From: Pseudomonas fluorescens | GTDB lineage: Bacteria > Pseudomonadota > Gammaproteobacteria > Pseudomonadales > Pseudomonadaceae | Direction: 5' to 3' | Assembly (NCBI RefSeq): GCF_001307155.1 | Contig: NZ_CP012830.1 | Coordinates: 3,718,501-3,782,500 of the forward strand | Length of the DNA stretch: 64,000 nucleotides | Shown: positions 33,652 through 42,113 of the stretch, piece by piece | Layout of the letters: the number at the start of each line of letters is the position of its first letter | How positions within the stretch are numbered: the stretch's first letter is position 1 | The notes under the pieces: model-generated | What the model saw: only the letters and a program-made list of their open reading frames with translations | Databases searched by the model: none | What the model was told of the DNA's origin: nothing | Position numbers and translations under genes: made by a program

Positions 33652-34376
33652 CGTACGGCCTCCCGGGCACCGGCGGCATAACGGCGTTCAAGCCTGCGCA
33701 GGACAAAGTTCGAAGCGCTGGTGATCAGCAGGTAAATCAAGGCGGCCAGCACCAGGAAGTAAAACAGTTGATAGGAGCTTTTACCGGCGTCCTGAGCCGC
33801 TTTGACCAGGTCCGCCAAGCCGATGATCGACACCAGCGCAGTGGCCTTGAGCATCACCATCCAGTTATTGCCGATGCCCGGCAGGGCAAAGCGCATCATC
33901 TGCGGGAACACCACGAAGCGAAACCGCTGGCCGCGCTTGAGGCCATAAGCCGTGGCGGCTTCGACCTGACCCCGTGGAACGGCGAGGATTGCGCCGCGAA
34001 AGGTCTCGGTGAAGTACGCGCCGTAGATAAAGCCCAGGGTGATGACCCCGGCGCTGAACGGGTTGATTTCGATGTACTCCCATTCCATCAGATCGGTCAG
34101 GGAGGTCAGCCAGGTTTGCAGGCTGTAGAAAATCAGCAGCATCAGCACCAGGTCCGGCACGCCGCGAATCAGGGTGGTGTAGATCTGGGCGGGAACTCGT
34201 AGCAGTTTGACGCTGGAGAGTTTGGCAGTGGCGCCGAGCAGGCCGAGCAACACGGCCACCAGCAGCGACAACACCGATAATTTGATGGTCATCCAAGTGC
34301 CTTGCATCAGCAGCGGGCCAAAGCCCTTCAAGCTGAAGGCAGAAAGCCCGAGGTTTTGTAAGAGTTGTTCGAACAT
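33648..34376 (-). CDS. aotQ: Arginine/ornithine ABC transporter permease AotQ
   Basis: 242 residues, HisQ-type permease with the EAA loop (GQVEAATAYGLKRGQRF). Preceded by an intergenic terminator-like hairpin that separates it from the binding-protein gene. Confidence 0.93.
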   Translation of the reverse strand: MFEQLLQNLGLSAFSLKGFGPLLMQGTWMTIKLSVLSLLVAVLLGLLGATAKLSSVKLLRVPAQIYTTLIRGVPDLVLMLLIFYSLQTWLTSLTDLMEWEYIEINPFSAGVITLGFIYGAYFTETFRGAILAVPRGQVEAATAYGLKRGQRFRFVVFPQMMRFALPGIGNNWMVMLKATALVSIIGLADLVKAAQDAGKSSYQLFYFLVLAALIYLLITSASNFVLRRLERRYAAGAREAVR

Positions 34377-34399
34377 AAAATCTGCAACCTGATAGCGTG

Positions 34400-34428
34400 A
34401 AAAAAGCGCCCATCACGAGGATGGGCGC
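34400..34428 (-). terminator. Intra-operon terminator/attenuator between aotJ and aotQ
   Basis: Perfect 8-bp stem GCGCCCAT/ATGGGCGC (34421-34428 and 34406-34413) followed on the minus strand by six T. It lies seven nt after the aotJ stop and 24 nt before the aotQ start, and should let the binding protein be made in excess of the permease. Confidence 0.85.
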
Positions 34429-34434
34429 CGGGCA

Positions 34435-35214
34435 TTATTTGCCGCTGTACAGATTCAGATCACCGAAGTGTTTCTTTTGAATGGTCGCGTAGGTGCCATC
34501 ATCGTGTAACGCTTTGATACCTTTATCGAGAAGGGCTTTGAGCTCTTTGTTACCTTTCGAGATACCGACAGCTGTTTTGGCTGGCAGCAAAGGATCGTTG
34601 ACCGGCTTGCTGACTTCATAAGCAGCGCCTTGTGGCGACTTCAAGAAGCCCAGTTCGGCTTGCAGCATGTCCTGGATCGAGGCGTCCAGACGACCGGAAG
34701 TCAGGTCGGCGTAGACCTGATCCTGGTTGGCGTAGGCCTGAGTGGTCACGCCAGCCTTGTCCAGTACGGCCTTGGCGTAGGCTTCCTGGATGGTGCCTTG
34801 CTCGTAGCCGACCTTTTTACCCTTGAGCGAAGCCACGTCAGAAATGCCGGAGCCTTTCTTGTAGACCAGTGCGGTAGGGCCGGAGAACAGTTCGCTGGAG
34901 AAGTCGATGACTTTTTCGCGGGCTTCGGTGACGGTCATCGAAGAGATCACACCGTCGAATTTATTGGCCTTGAGGCCTGGAATCATGCCGTCGAAATCGC
35001 TTTCGACCCATTTGCACTTGACCTTCAGCTCGGCGCAGATCGCGTTGCCCAGATCAATGTCGAAGCCCACCAGGCTGCCGTCGGCCGCTTTGGACTCGAA
35101 CGGAGCGTAGGAAGGGTCAACGCCAAAACGCAGTTCTTTATATTCCTTGGCCAGTGCGGAACCAGCGGCCATGCACAACGCCAGTGCAGAAAGGGTCAGC
35201 AATGCTTTTTTCAT
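34435..35214 (-). CDS. aotJ: Arginine/ornithine-binding periplasmic protein AotJ
   Basis: 259 residues from ATG 35214. A signal peptide ends after residue 22 (GSALA). The SBP_bac_3 fold is shown by LRFGVDPSYAPFESKAADG, GFDIDLGNAICAEL and KVGYEQGT. It captures arginine and ornithine in the periplasm for AotQMP. Confidence 0.94.
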   Translation of the reverse strand: MKKALLTLSALALCMAAGSALAKEYKELRFGVDPSYAPFESKAADGSLVGFDIDLGNAICAELKVKCKWVESDFDGMIPGLKANKFDGVISSMTVTEAREKVIDFSSELFSGPTALVYKKGSGISDVASLKGKKVGYEQGTIQEAYAKAVLDKAGVTTQAYANQDQVYADLTSGRLDASIQDMLQAELGFLKSPQGAAYEVSKPVNDPLLPAKTAVGISKGNKELKALLDKGIKALHDDGTYATIQKKHFGDLNLYSGK

Positions 35215-35403
35215 TATTAAATCCCTAAGAACCAATTTGAGCGCTTGTGGCGCGAAATTATTGTTACTGGAAAGCGTAAGACCTTATGAAAGTAGCAATT
35301 TCCGAACCAGAGTCCCGAACAAGCGTTTTAAAAGATGATTCAAGACACGTCTGGAGAGGAATCGTGCCCAAAAACGGGCGTGAACAAATTGCCGCACCAA
35401 AGT

Positions 35404-35451
35404 AGAGCGATCGGTGGCGAGGAAGCAAGCTCCCTCGTCACTGATCGCTCT
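35404..35451. repeat. REP-like hairpin, GTGGCGAGG...CCTCGTCAC variant
   Basis: A near-perfect palindrome whose outer arms AGAGCGATC/GATCGCTCT are unlike other copies, with a degenerate GTGGCGAGGAAGCAAGCTCCCTCGTCAC centre. It ends six nt before the acylase stop codon and could act as its terminator. Confidence 0.75.
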
Positions 35452-35456
35452 ACGTG

Positions 35457-37907
35457 TTACTTGCCTGGCACCAGGGTCAGCCGCGTTTTGCCATATACCT
35501 TGTCGAAGTTCTGCGGTTGCATCGGCAAGCTCATGTATTGGCCTTTGAGCCACGGGTCGATGCTGTCGATATAGTTCGGGCTGGCCGGGTTACCGGATTG
35601 GCCGGTGCCGCTCTGACCCATCAGCGGTTCGGCCTGGCCGAAGTCGACAATGAAACGCATCGCCGGCACCCGCGTCACGTTGAAATCCTGCCCCCACGTG
35701 TACGCGGCAGCATTCAATGTGGTGTGGTCACCTCCGGCTGACATGGCGCCACGCACGGTCTGGCCTCGGCTGTTTTTCCATTCGTAGTGGTGCAGTTTGC
35801 CCCACTGCCAGGCTTTGTGGTCGGCGCCCATCTGACTCTCGCCGGCGGTAATGGCCGCGGCCAGGCTACGGGCGAGAATGGTCGGTTTGTCTTCTTTTTG
35901 CTGCGTGCGCAGGTCATCCCAGAACGGGCTGTCTTCGCGGCCCAGCAAATGGTCGGCCTGGGCCGAGTAGGACAATTTGCCGTTGGCGACGAAGGCTTTC
36001 CACGTCGGGCTGGACTCTGGGCCGAGCTCGTCGAGGAAGATCTGCTTCATGCTTTCTTGCAGGAACAGTTCATAGATCGCTGCGTCGGCCGAAGTCGGGC
36101 TGAGCTTGCCGTCGAACGCCATCAAGCGGTTGTAAGCTTCGCGCGCTTTGCCGGCTTCGGCAGCAGGCAGTGCGTCGATCGCCTGTTTCAGCGGCTGGGA
36201 CATGCCCGGGGCTTCAAACATCTTTTTCAGTTTGGCGGCGAACAGCGTGGTCTGGTCGTACTGCATCGCGATCATGCTGCGGCTGTCGTGCTTGCCGGCA
36301 GCCGCCAGCTCGGCGATGCGCTCGCCACGCTCGGGCGCGGCCCAGGAGTTGGACAGCTGCATGCCGTAACCATGAGGGATGACCCGCTGGTTGGCGGTGC
36401 CGACCCAGCCTTGGGCCGGGTCCTGGTCATAAGGGTGGAGCATCGGGTCGGCGTAACCGTCCCAGTCGTAACGACCTTCCCAGCCCGGCGATGGCAACAG
36501 GCCTTCACCTTCGCGGCGGTTCGGGAAGCGCCCGGTGACTTGCCAGCCGATGTGGCTGGCATCGGCGAATACCATGTTCAGCGCGATAGCGCGGATTTCA
36601 CGGCTGGCGTCCGAGGCTTTCTCTGCGCTCTGCGCACGGGACAAGTCGAAGAAGGCATCGAGGCTCTTGTCGTCGGTAAAGTTCGGCATCTGCAACGCCA
36701 GACCGAAACCATTGCCCAGTGCGCTGCCTTGGGCGCTGTTGAGCAGCGGGCCGTGACGGGTTTCGTACACGGCTTCGCGAATCGGCCGCTGGCCTTTGAC
36801 GAAGTAGGTTTCGTTGCGAACCGTCACCGGTTGCCATTTGCCTGAGACTTCGTAGCTCAGGCCATTGCCTTGACGCTTGAGCTTTTCAAGGAACAGGTCC
36901 TGGTTATCGCCCATGACCGCGGTCATGCTCCACGCCACTTTACCGTTGAAACCGGCGAGGACCATCGGCAGGCCGGCAACGGAAACCCCGGCCGCCTGGT
37001 ACTTCGGCGAACGGATCTGTACGTAGTTCCACAGCGACGGCACGCCAATCGGGAATTGGCTGTCGCTGGCCAGCAGGCTCTTGCCGCTGCGACTGCGCTG
37101 CGGGGCAATTGCCCAGTTGCTCGACGCCGTGGCGCCGAGCAAATTCAATGCGGACAACTGGTCGCCGGCTTTACTGAGTTCGCTCAGGCCCGGGACCGTG
37201 CCGTTGAGCTTCACGCCTTTAAGCTTTTCAGCTTCGGCGAGTGGCAGCTTTTCGTCCGGATACGACGGCAACAGCCACGGGAGTTTGTCTGTCGTGACGG
37301 TTTGCGCCATCACCAGCGAAGCGATTTCTTGCGGCAGGTTGGCTGACTGGCTGAAATTCAGCAGGCAGAAAATCAGCGCCGAATCTTCCGGTTTCCAGTA
37401 TTCAGGTTGGTAGCCAGTGGCGGCCAGGTCTGACGGCAGTTTGTCGCGATAGCGGAACAGGTAGGCGTTGACCCCGCGTGCATAGACTTCAAAGAAGCGT
37501 TGCAGGCGCGGAGAGGAGGCCTTGTAGAGCTCGTCGGCACTTTTCTTCAGATTGACTGCGCGCATGTAGCGGTCAGCGTCGAGCATCTCTGCGCCGGACA
37601 TCTCCGACAGGCGACCCTGGGCCAGCAGGCGCATGGTGACCATCTGGGTGATGCGATCACTGGCGTGTACGTAGCCGAGGGTGAACAGTGCGTCGTGGAA
37701 GGTGTTGCTTTCGATCAGCGGCACGCCCATGGCATTGCGCCGCACTGAAACGTTCTGCGCCAACCCTTTGAGCGGCTGCACGCCTGCGGTGGGTGGCAGG
37801 CTGTCCTGGGCATTCCAGGTCTGGCAACCGGTGAGGCTGAGCACACTGGCCACTGCTGCGGCAACGCCGAACCGGGGAAGAAAAGATGTAAAGGCTGGCG
37901 AGGCCAT
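35457..37907 (-). CDS. quiP: Penicillin-acylase-family protein, QuiP-like (acyl-homoserine lactone acylase)
   Basis: 816 residues from ATG 37907 with AGGAG correctly spaced. Signal sequence ends in a lipobox (LTGC, Cys28), suggesting a lipoprotein. An Ntn-hydrolase layout is seen: alpha chain to about 261, then SSNWAIAP at 262-269 where autocleavage would free the nucleophile Ser262, then a long beta chain. Length and family fit QuiP (PA1032), which cleaves long-chain AHLs. Substrate range cannot be read from sequence, so quiP is the nearest name only. Confidence 0.8.
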   Translation of the reverse strand: MASPAFTSFLPRFGVAAAVASVLSLTGCQTWNAQDSLPPTAGVQPLKGLAQNVSVRRNAMGVPLIESNTFHDALFTLGYVHASDRITQMVTMRLLAQGRLSEMSGAEMLDADRYMRAVNLKKSADELYKASSPRLQRFFEVYARGVNAYLFRYRDKLPSDLAATGYQPEYWKPEDSALIFCLLNFSQSANLPQEIASLVMAQTVTTDKLPWLLPSYPDEKLPLAEAEKLKGVKLNGTVPGLSELSKAGDQLSALNLLGATASSNWAIAPQRSRSGKSLLASDSQFPIGVPSLWNYVQIRSPKYQAAGVSVAGLPMVLAGFNGKVAWSMTAVMGDNQDLFLEKLKRQGNGLSYEVSGKWQPVTVRNETYFVKGQRPIREAVYETRHGPLLNSAQGSALGNGFGLALQMPNFTDDKSLDAFFDLSRAQSAEKASDASREIRAIALNMVFADASHIGWQVTGRFPNRREGEGLLPSPGWEGRYDWDGYADPMLHPYDQDPAQGWVGTANQRVIPHGYGMQLSNSWAAPERGERIAELAAAGKHDSRSMIAMQYDQTTLFAAKLKKMFEAPGMSQPLKQAIDALPAAEAGKAREAYNRLMAFDGKLSPTSADAAIYELFLQESMKQIFLDELGPESSPTWKAFVANGKLSYSAQADHLLGREDSPFWDDLRTQQKEDKPTILARSLAAAITAGESQMGADHKAWQWGKLHHYEWKNSRGQTVRGAMSAGGDHTTLNAAAYTWGQDFNVTRVPAMRFIVDFGQAEPLMGQSGTGQSGNPASPNYIDSIDPWLKGQYMSLPMQPQNFDKVYGKTRLTLVPGK

Positions 37908-38041
37908 GGCAAAGCTCCTGCGGGAGTAGAGGCGCAATAAAGGCGCTACGTTAGTGAGCAGGAGAAGGCCGCGCAAGCGGGTGCCGATCTTATTTCAAGG
38001 TTTGTCCGATAAATCAAAGAATTTGACGCTGGAGGCTGTAT
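37908..38041. other. Leader side of the acylase gene
   Basis: Left part of a 335-nt gap between divergent genes. It should hold the acylase promoter; no motif stands out. The right part is a REP pair. Confidence 0.4.
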
Positions 38042-38136
38042 CTGTGGTGGGGGAGCTTGCTCCCGCTGGACTGCGTAGCAGTCCCATTTTCAGGCCCGCT
38101 TCGCGCCCCAGCGGGAGCAAGCTCCCTCGCCACAGG
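38042..38136. repeat. REP pair, GGGGGAGCTTGCTCCC family
   Basis: Inverted units (GTGGGGGAGCTTGCTCCCGC and GCGGGAGCAAGCTCCCTCGC) with a short centre, between divergent genes. Confidence 0.88.
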
Positions 38137-38242
38137 GGACTGCGCTGTTTTCAGGGGATTGGCGTTCACGATGACTTGCCTGGAGGAAGAGGTAATGCTC
38201 AAGTGTGGAAAATTCAATGACCCGTGCAAGAGATAACTCGCC

Positions 38243-38800
38243 ATGGAACTTCAGGCAAACGCAGTGCTTATTCTGATCGATCAGCAAAAAGGCATTCATC
38301 ACCCCAGGCTTGGACCACGCAATAACCCCCACGCCGAGGAGCGGATGGCCGAGTTGTTGAGGGAATGGCGGCGCATGGCGCGGCCGGTGATTCATGTGCA
38401 GCATTTGTCCCGCTCGCCGGAATCGGTGTTCTGGCCACAGCAGTCGGGTGTCGAGTTTCAGGAACGGTTCGAGCCGCAATCGGGCGAGTGTGTGATCCAG
38501 AAACAGGTCCCCGATGCGTTCAGCGGGACGACGCTTGCAGCGGGTTTGCGTGAGGCGGGGATCGAGCAACTGATCATTGTCGGCGTGGCGACCCATAACT
38601 CGGTCGAGTCCACGGCGCGTACGGCGGGCAATCTGGGGTTTGAAACCTGGGTCGTGGAAGACGCCTGCTACACCTTCGACAAGTTCGACTTCTTCGGCAA
38701 CAAGCATTCGGCGCAGGAGGTGCACGCCATGTCGCTGGGCAATCTGCACGGGGAGTATGCGACGGTGATTCGCACAGCCGAGATTCTGATGGCTGATTAA
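38243..38800 (+). CDS. Isochorismatase-like (cysteine hydrolase fold) protein with Ser at the Cys position
   Basis: 185 residues. The fold is shown by LILIDQQKG (Asp13), KQVPDAFSGT (Lys87) and GVATHNSVESTARTA. In cysteine hydrolases the last motif is THxCVxxTAR with catalytic Cys; here Ser120 (codon TCG) replaces it. True isochorismatases also lack the Cys. The protein may be an isochorismatase-type enzyme, a slow hydrolase, or inactive. A cis-peptide and substrate pocket cannot be judged. Confidence 0.83.
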   Translation: MELQANAVLILIDQQKGIHHPRLGPRNNPHAEERMAELLREWRRMARPVIHVQHLSRSPESVFWPQQSGVEFQERFEPQSGECVIQKQVPDAFSGTTLAAGLREAGIEQLIIVGVATHNSVESTARTAGNLGFETWVVEDACYTFDKFDFFGNKHSAQEVHAMSLGNLHGEYATVIRTAEILMAD

Positions 38801-38803
38801 AAC

Positions 38804-38895
38804 CTGTGGGAGCAAGGCTTGCCCGCGATGAACGATGACGCGTAATACCTCAGATACCGAGGCGATCCTATCGCGGGCAAGCCTTGCTCCTACAG
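38804..38895. repeat. REP pair, GTGGGAGCAAGGCTTGCC family
   Basis: Inverted units CTGTGGGAGCAAGGCTTGCC and GGCAAGCCTTGCTCCTACAG with a central GATGAACGATGACGCG segment, between convergent genes. Confidence 0.9.
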
Positions 38896-38918
38896 GGGGG
38901 ATGCGTTGTGTTAACGCA

Positions 38919-39128
38919 TCAAGCGCCGTGGCACTTCTTGAACTTCTTGCCGTTGCCGCATGGGCAAGGGTCGTTGCGGCCAACGTCTTTCAACGCGTTG
39001 CGCACCGGCTCCTGGTGAGCGTGGCCGCAGTTCGGGCCATGAACATGGCCATGGTCGTGATCATGGTGGTCGTGATGGTCATGATCGTGGTTGCAGTCAG
39101 GGCCATGGACATGGGGTTGCTGGGTCAT
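38919..39128 (-). CDS. Small His-rich SEC-C motif protein
   Basis: 69 residues. The first half is an extreme His/Asp run (HDHDHHDHHDHDHGH) flanked by two HGPxCxH elements, and the C-terminus is a SEC-C zinc motif (CPCGNGKKFKKCHG). It should bind Zn, Ni or similar ions. Four nt separate it from the LEA-type lipoprotein gene upstream, so they are likely cotranscribed. Confidence 0.88.
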   Translation of the reverse strand: MTQQPHVHGPDCNHDHDHHDHHDHDHGHVHGPNCGHAHQEPVRNALKDVGRNDPCPCGNGKKFKKCHGA

Positions 39129-39133
39129 CGAGG

Positions 39134-39619
39134 TTACTCCGGAATAAAATCGCCGGGAATTATCTCGCCATTATTGGCCAGGTGCACGTCATTGCCGATG
39201 AATAATCCGGTTTGAAGCGTTCCTTCCAGGCGATAGGGGATCGGCTGGTCGGGTTTCTTCAGCAATTTCACCACGTCGCGCAGGTGTTGCCAGAGGTTGG
39301 TGCGGATCGGCACCTGGAAATAGCTGCTGCTTTTCGGGTCGACGGTGAACCATTCGCTGGCCTCGCCTTCGGCCAGCAGGAAATCGCTTAAATGAATCCG
39401 GTACACCAGGCCGCGAACTCTAAGGTCGGAGTCGTTGGGGTTGTCGACGCGAAAGTAGAGCATGAATTTCTGCTCAAGGAGTTTGGCGCGCACCACTTCG
39501 ACTTTGAGCAGGTGGACTTGCGGGTCGAGGCTGTCATCAGCGAACCAGGACGCGCAGCCACCGAGGCTCAGGAACATGAACAGGGTGACAATTCGTAAGG
39601 CGCGCTGCTGATGGGTCAT
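39134..39619 (-). CDS. LEA type 2 (WHy-domain) lipoprotein
   Basis: 161 residues from ATG 39619 with AGGAGAAA upstream. Lipobox LGGC (Cys22). The mature domain (VVRAKLLEQKFMLYFRVDNPND, then VYRIHLSDFLLAEGEAS) fits the LEA_2/WHy fold linked to desiccation and hypersensitive-response proteins. Envelope location likely; function unknown. Confidence 0.82.
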   Translation of the reverse strand: MTHQQRALRIVTLFMFLSLGGCASWFADDSLDPQVHLLKVEVVRAKLLEQKFMLYFRVDNPNDSDLRVRGLVYRIHLSDFLLAEGEASEWFTVDPKSSSYFQVPIRTNLWQHLRDVVKLLKKPDQPIPYRLEGTLQTGLFIGNDVHLANNGEIIPGDFIPE

Positions 39620-39664
39620 AGTGGTATTTCTCCTTGACCCCCAGTCTAGCCCCAAAAGATCGCC

Positions 39665-40141
39665 TCAAACGGTGAAATAACTCGCACAACACTTCTTGAA
39701 TTTCTGCCCGCTGGCGCAGGGGCATGCATCATTGCGCCCGGCCTTGAGCTGTACAGTCGGGTCGATGAAGTACCAGCGCCCGGCGTTTTGCACAAAGGAT
39801 GAGCGTTCGCGATGGCTGTGCTCGCCGGTGCTGTCGTGCCAGCGTGCGGTGAAGGTGACGAATGCATGTTCGGGCTGGCCGCCGAAGACCTCGGAGCTTT
39901 CCACCTCAAGGCCAAGCCAGGTGCTTTGCGCGCTCCATTCGCTGATCGACTGACGATCCAGGCCTGCCTGTTGGGCGGGCAGGGTGGTGGCCACCAGATA
40001 GTCGATCAGGCCCAGCACATAGGCGCTGTAGCGCGAACGCATCAAGGCTTCGGCGCATGGCGCGGGGTGGCCGGCGTGGTAATGGCCGCAGCAGGCATCC
40101 AGCAGGGTGCCACTGCCGCACGGGCAAATGGACGTACTCAT
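39665..40141 (-). CDS. YchJ-family SEC-C protein
   Basis: 158 residues from ATG 40141. SEC-C-type Cys clusters lie at both ends (CPCGSG and CCGHYH; NDACPCASGQKFKKCC) around the YchJ central domain (EALMRSRYSAYVLGLIDYL, RWYFIDP). Zinc binding expected; role unknown. Same orientation as its neighbours, likely one unit from 40643 to 38919. Confidence 0.88.
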   Translation of the reverse strand: MSTSICPCGSGTLLDACCGHYHAGHPAPCAEALMRSRYSAYVLGLIDYLVATTLPAQQAGLDRQSISEWSAQSTWLGLEVESSEVFGGQPEHAFVTFTARWHDSTGEHSHRERSSFVQNAGRWYFIDPTVQLKAGRNDACPCASGQKFKKCCASYFTV

Positions 40142-40145
40142 CGTG

Positions 40146-40643
40146 TTACCACCAGTATTTTCCGAAGTTTTCCGGATTGGCCCAGAAGCGTGAATTGAGC
40201 CAGTCAGGCACTTGTTTGTAGTCAAGCAGATCGTAGGTAAACAGTGTCAGGACCTGTTCGTCACGCTGGAAGCGTTCGCTGGCCTGCAGTGCCAAGGAAA
40301 AGAAGTCGGTTTCTTGCCAGCCGCAGGCTTTCAGGTCTGCCAGCACCGCGATGCGGCTAGCGTTGAGATTGCGAATTCCGCCGAGCAGGTTCAGGCCATC
40401 GCGTTTGGGCAGATGCTCAAGGCAGTCGAGTGCCAGCGCCAGGTCGAAGCGTTGTGCGGCAAGCTCAGGTGGCAGAGGGCCGGGCGCGACTTGCGCGACG
40501 CAGGCATCCGGGTGCGCGAGCTTGAAAGCTTCGAGCGCCGGGAAGCCGCTGGCGCCGATCAGCAACAGACGTTGTGGCGCATAACGGTCGAGCAAGGCGG
40601 CGAGTGCTTGCTGGGGCGTGCGCGAAGAAATACCTGTGGTCAT
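40146..40643 (-). CDS. Methyltransferase-like hypothetical protein (DUF6231-like)
   Basis: 165 residues. RLLLIGASGFPALEAF and LALALDCLEHLPKRDGLNLLGGIRNL resemble a reduced SAM-methyltransferase fold, but no clear SAM glycine loop or substrate motif is complete. The C-terminus NSRFWANPENFGKYWW is characteristic of a pseudomonad family I recall as DUF6231. Its stop lies four nt before the YchJ start. Confidence 0.65.
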   Translation of the reverse strand: MTTGISSRTPQQALAALLDRYAPQRLLLIGASGFPALEAFKLAHPDACVAQVAPGPLPPELAAQRFDLALALDCLEHLPKRDGLNLLGGIRNLNASRIAVLADLKACGWQETDFFSLALQASERFQRDEQVLTLFTYDLLDYKQVPDWLNSRFWANPENFGKYWW

Positions 40644-40896
40644 CGAAGATCCTCAATCAGATGTGCGAAGACTAGCCTGCCCGAACGTGCGGGCCTAGAG
40701 GTGGTTTGCAGGCAATGGTGAGGCCCGCCGTAAATACGCGGCGAAAAGCCGTGGAGTCGAACGGGTGATGGACCGCTGATCGACAGATGCGACGCTCTAA
40801 ACCGCCCGTTCAGAAGAATTTTCGTTGGCCTCTGGCTTATCCGTTGCGGAAGTCGGTACTGTGCGTGCAAAGAATAATGATCTGCGGGGGGCGTAC

Positions 40897-41175
40897 ATGA
40901 AGGTGCTTTGGGGCTTGGGGAAGGGGTTGACCCTGTTGTTCTGGCTGGTGGTGCTGGTCAATCTGATCAGCCCGTTGATCGGTCCGTTTCATTTGATGAT
41001 CAATCTGATCGGCTGTCTGTTGCTGATGACCCATGTTGTGGAGTTGGTGCTCTTTAACCGCAACCTTAAAGAGCGGGCTCATCCGTGGCGTGATCGCTGG
41101 CAGATCCTCATTGTCGGTATTTTCCATGTGCAAACCCTTGCAGCTCCTGCCGCCGGGGAGGTTCGCCATGCGTAA
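40897..41175 (+). CDS. DUF1145 membrane protein
   Basis: 92 residues from ATG 40897. Two to three hydrophobic segments (GLTLLFWLVVLVNLISPL, LMINLIGCLLLMTHVVELV) fit DUF1145, small inner-membrane proteins of unknown role. The 3' end overlaps the Gly-rich secreted protein gene by eight nt. Confidence 0.8.
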   Translation: MKVLWGLGKGLTLLFWLVVLVNLISPLIGPFHLMINLIGCLLLMTHVVELVLFNRNLKERAHPWRDRWQILIVGIFHVQTLAAPAAGEVRHA

Positions 41176-41926
41176 GCTCTGCCTGCTCACCGCCTTGATC
41201 AGCCCGATGGCGATGGCTCAAGTGGTCACGGTCGAGACCAACTCGCTGCTGCGTTTGCCCAATACCGCCAGCACCTTGCAGTTGGAGCGCCTGGAAGTCG
41301 CCGATAATGGCACGCTGCTGATCCCCTCGAACGTGACCGAATTGAGCGTTGGCGAGTTGCGTCTGGGCCGCGAGGCACGGATCGCCATTGTCCCCAGCGA
41401 ACAGGCTCTGCAACTGAATATCAGCCGTGCGCAGCTTGCCAGTGGCAGCCAGATCACCTCGCGAGGCGCACCCGGCACTTACCTCAAGGCCGCCCGCGCC
41501 GGGCGCAACCTGAATCTGCGGATTGCCTCGCTGAATGCTCCCGAGTTGTCGGTGGATGCCCGTGGCGGCGCCGGTGCGCCAGGTTACGTGGGGCTTGATG
41601 GCGGCAACGGCCAGGAGCCGGGTTGCACATGGGGCCAGGCCGGGCATGGGGCGGATGGTGACAATGGTGGCGATGGTCATGCCGGGGCGCCGGGTGCGCA
41701 GGTCCGGGTGGAATTACCGCGTGATTACCCGGCCCAGCAGATCAAGGTGCTGGTCGACGGTGGCGCCGGCGGCGTAGCGGGTGCCGGTGGCAAGCCCGGC
41801 GCAGGCGGAAAGGCCAAGGGGTGTTTCGTCTACCGTGCCGACGGCGGTAAAAGCGGTCGTGCAGGTGCGCAAGGTCAGCCAGGTCCTGCCGGGGCGGCAG
41901 GTGCCGTGACGGTACAGCGGTTGTAA
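41168..41926 (+). CDS. Secreted collagen-like glycine-rich protein
   Basis: 252 residues from ATG 41168. A signal peptide ends near residue 17 (PMAMA). Residues about 18-125 are beta-rich (ETNSLLRLPNTAS, LLIPSNVTEL). Residues about 126-245 are Gly-rich with GAPG, GQPGPAG and DGGNG repeats but not a strict G-X-Y array. Two Cys lie at GCTWG and GCFVYR. Possibly a surface or matrix protein; function unknown. Confidence 0.75.
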   Translation: MRKLCLLTALISPMAMAQVVTVETNSLLRLPNTASTLQLERLEVADNGTLLIPSNVTELSVGELRLGREARIAIVPSEQALQLNISRAQLASGSQITSRGAPGTYLKAARAGRNLNLRIASLNAPELSVDARGGAGAPGYVGLDGGNGQEPGCTWGQAGHGADGDNGGDGHAGAPGAQVRVELPRDYPAQQIKVLVDGGAGGVAGAGGKPGAGGKAKGCFVYRADGGKSGRAGAQGQPGPAGAAGAVTVQRL

Positions 41927-41942
41927 CAATTGGCGAGTCCCC

Positions 41943-42087
41943 CTGTGGCGAGGGGGCTTGCCCCCGCTGGGTCGCAAAGCGGCCCCAGAACCAGCGCTCC
42001 CGTTCCTTCAGAATGCATGCGGTGACTGGTTTACGACTGCTTCGCCCGAGCGCGGACCGGCCGACGGGGGCAAGCCCCCTCGCCACA
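41943..42087. repeat. REP pair, GTGGCGAGGGGGCTTGCCCCC family
   Basis: Inverted units CTGTGGCGAGGGGGCTTGCC and GGGGGCAAGCCCCCTCGCCA around a spacer of about 90 nt, between convergent genes. Confidence 0.9.
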
Positions 42088-42113
42088 AAAGCCCTGCTGG
42101 GCTTGCGTTATCC

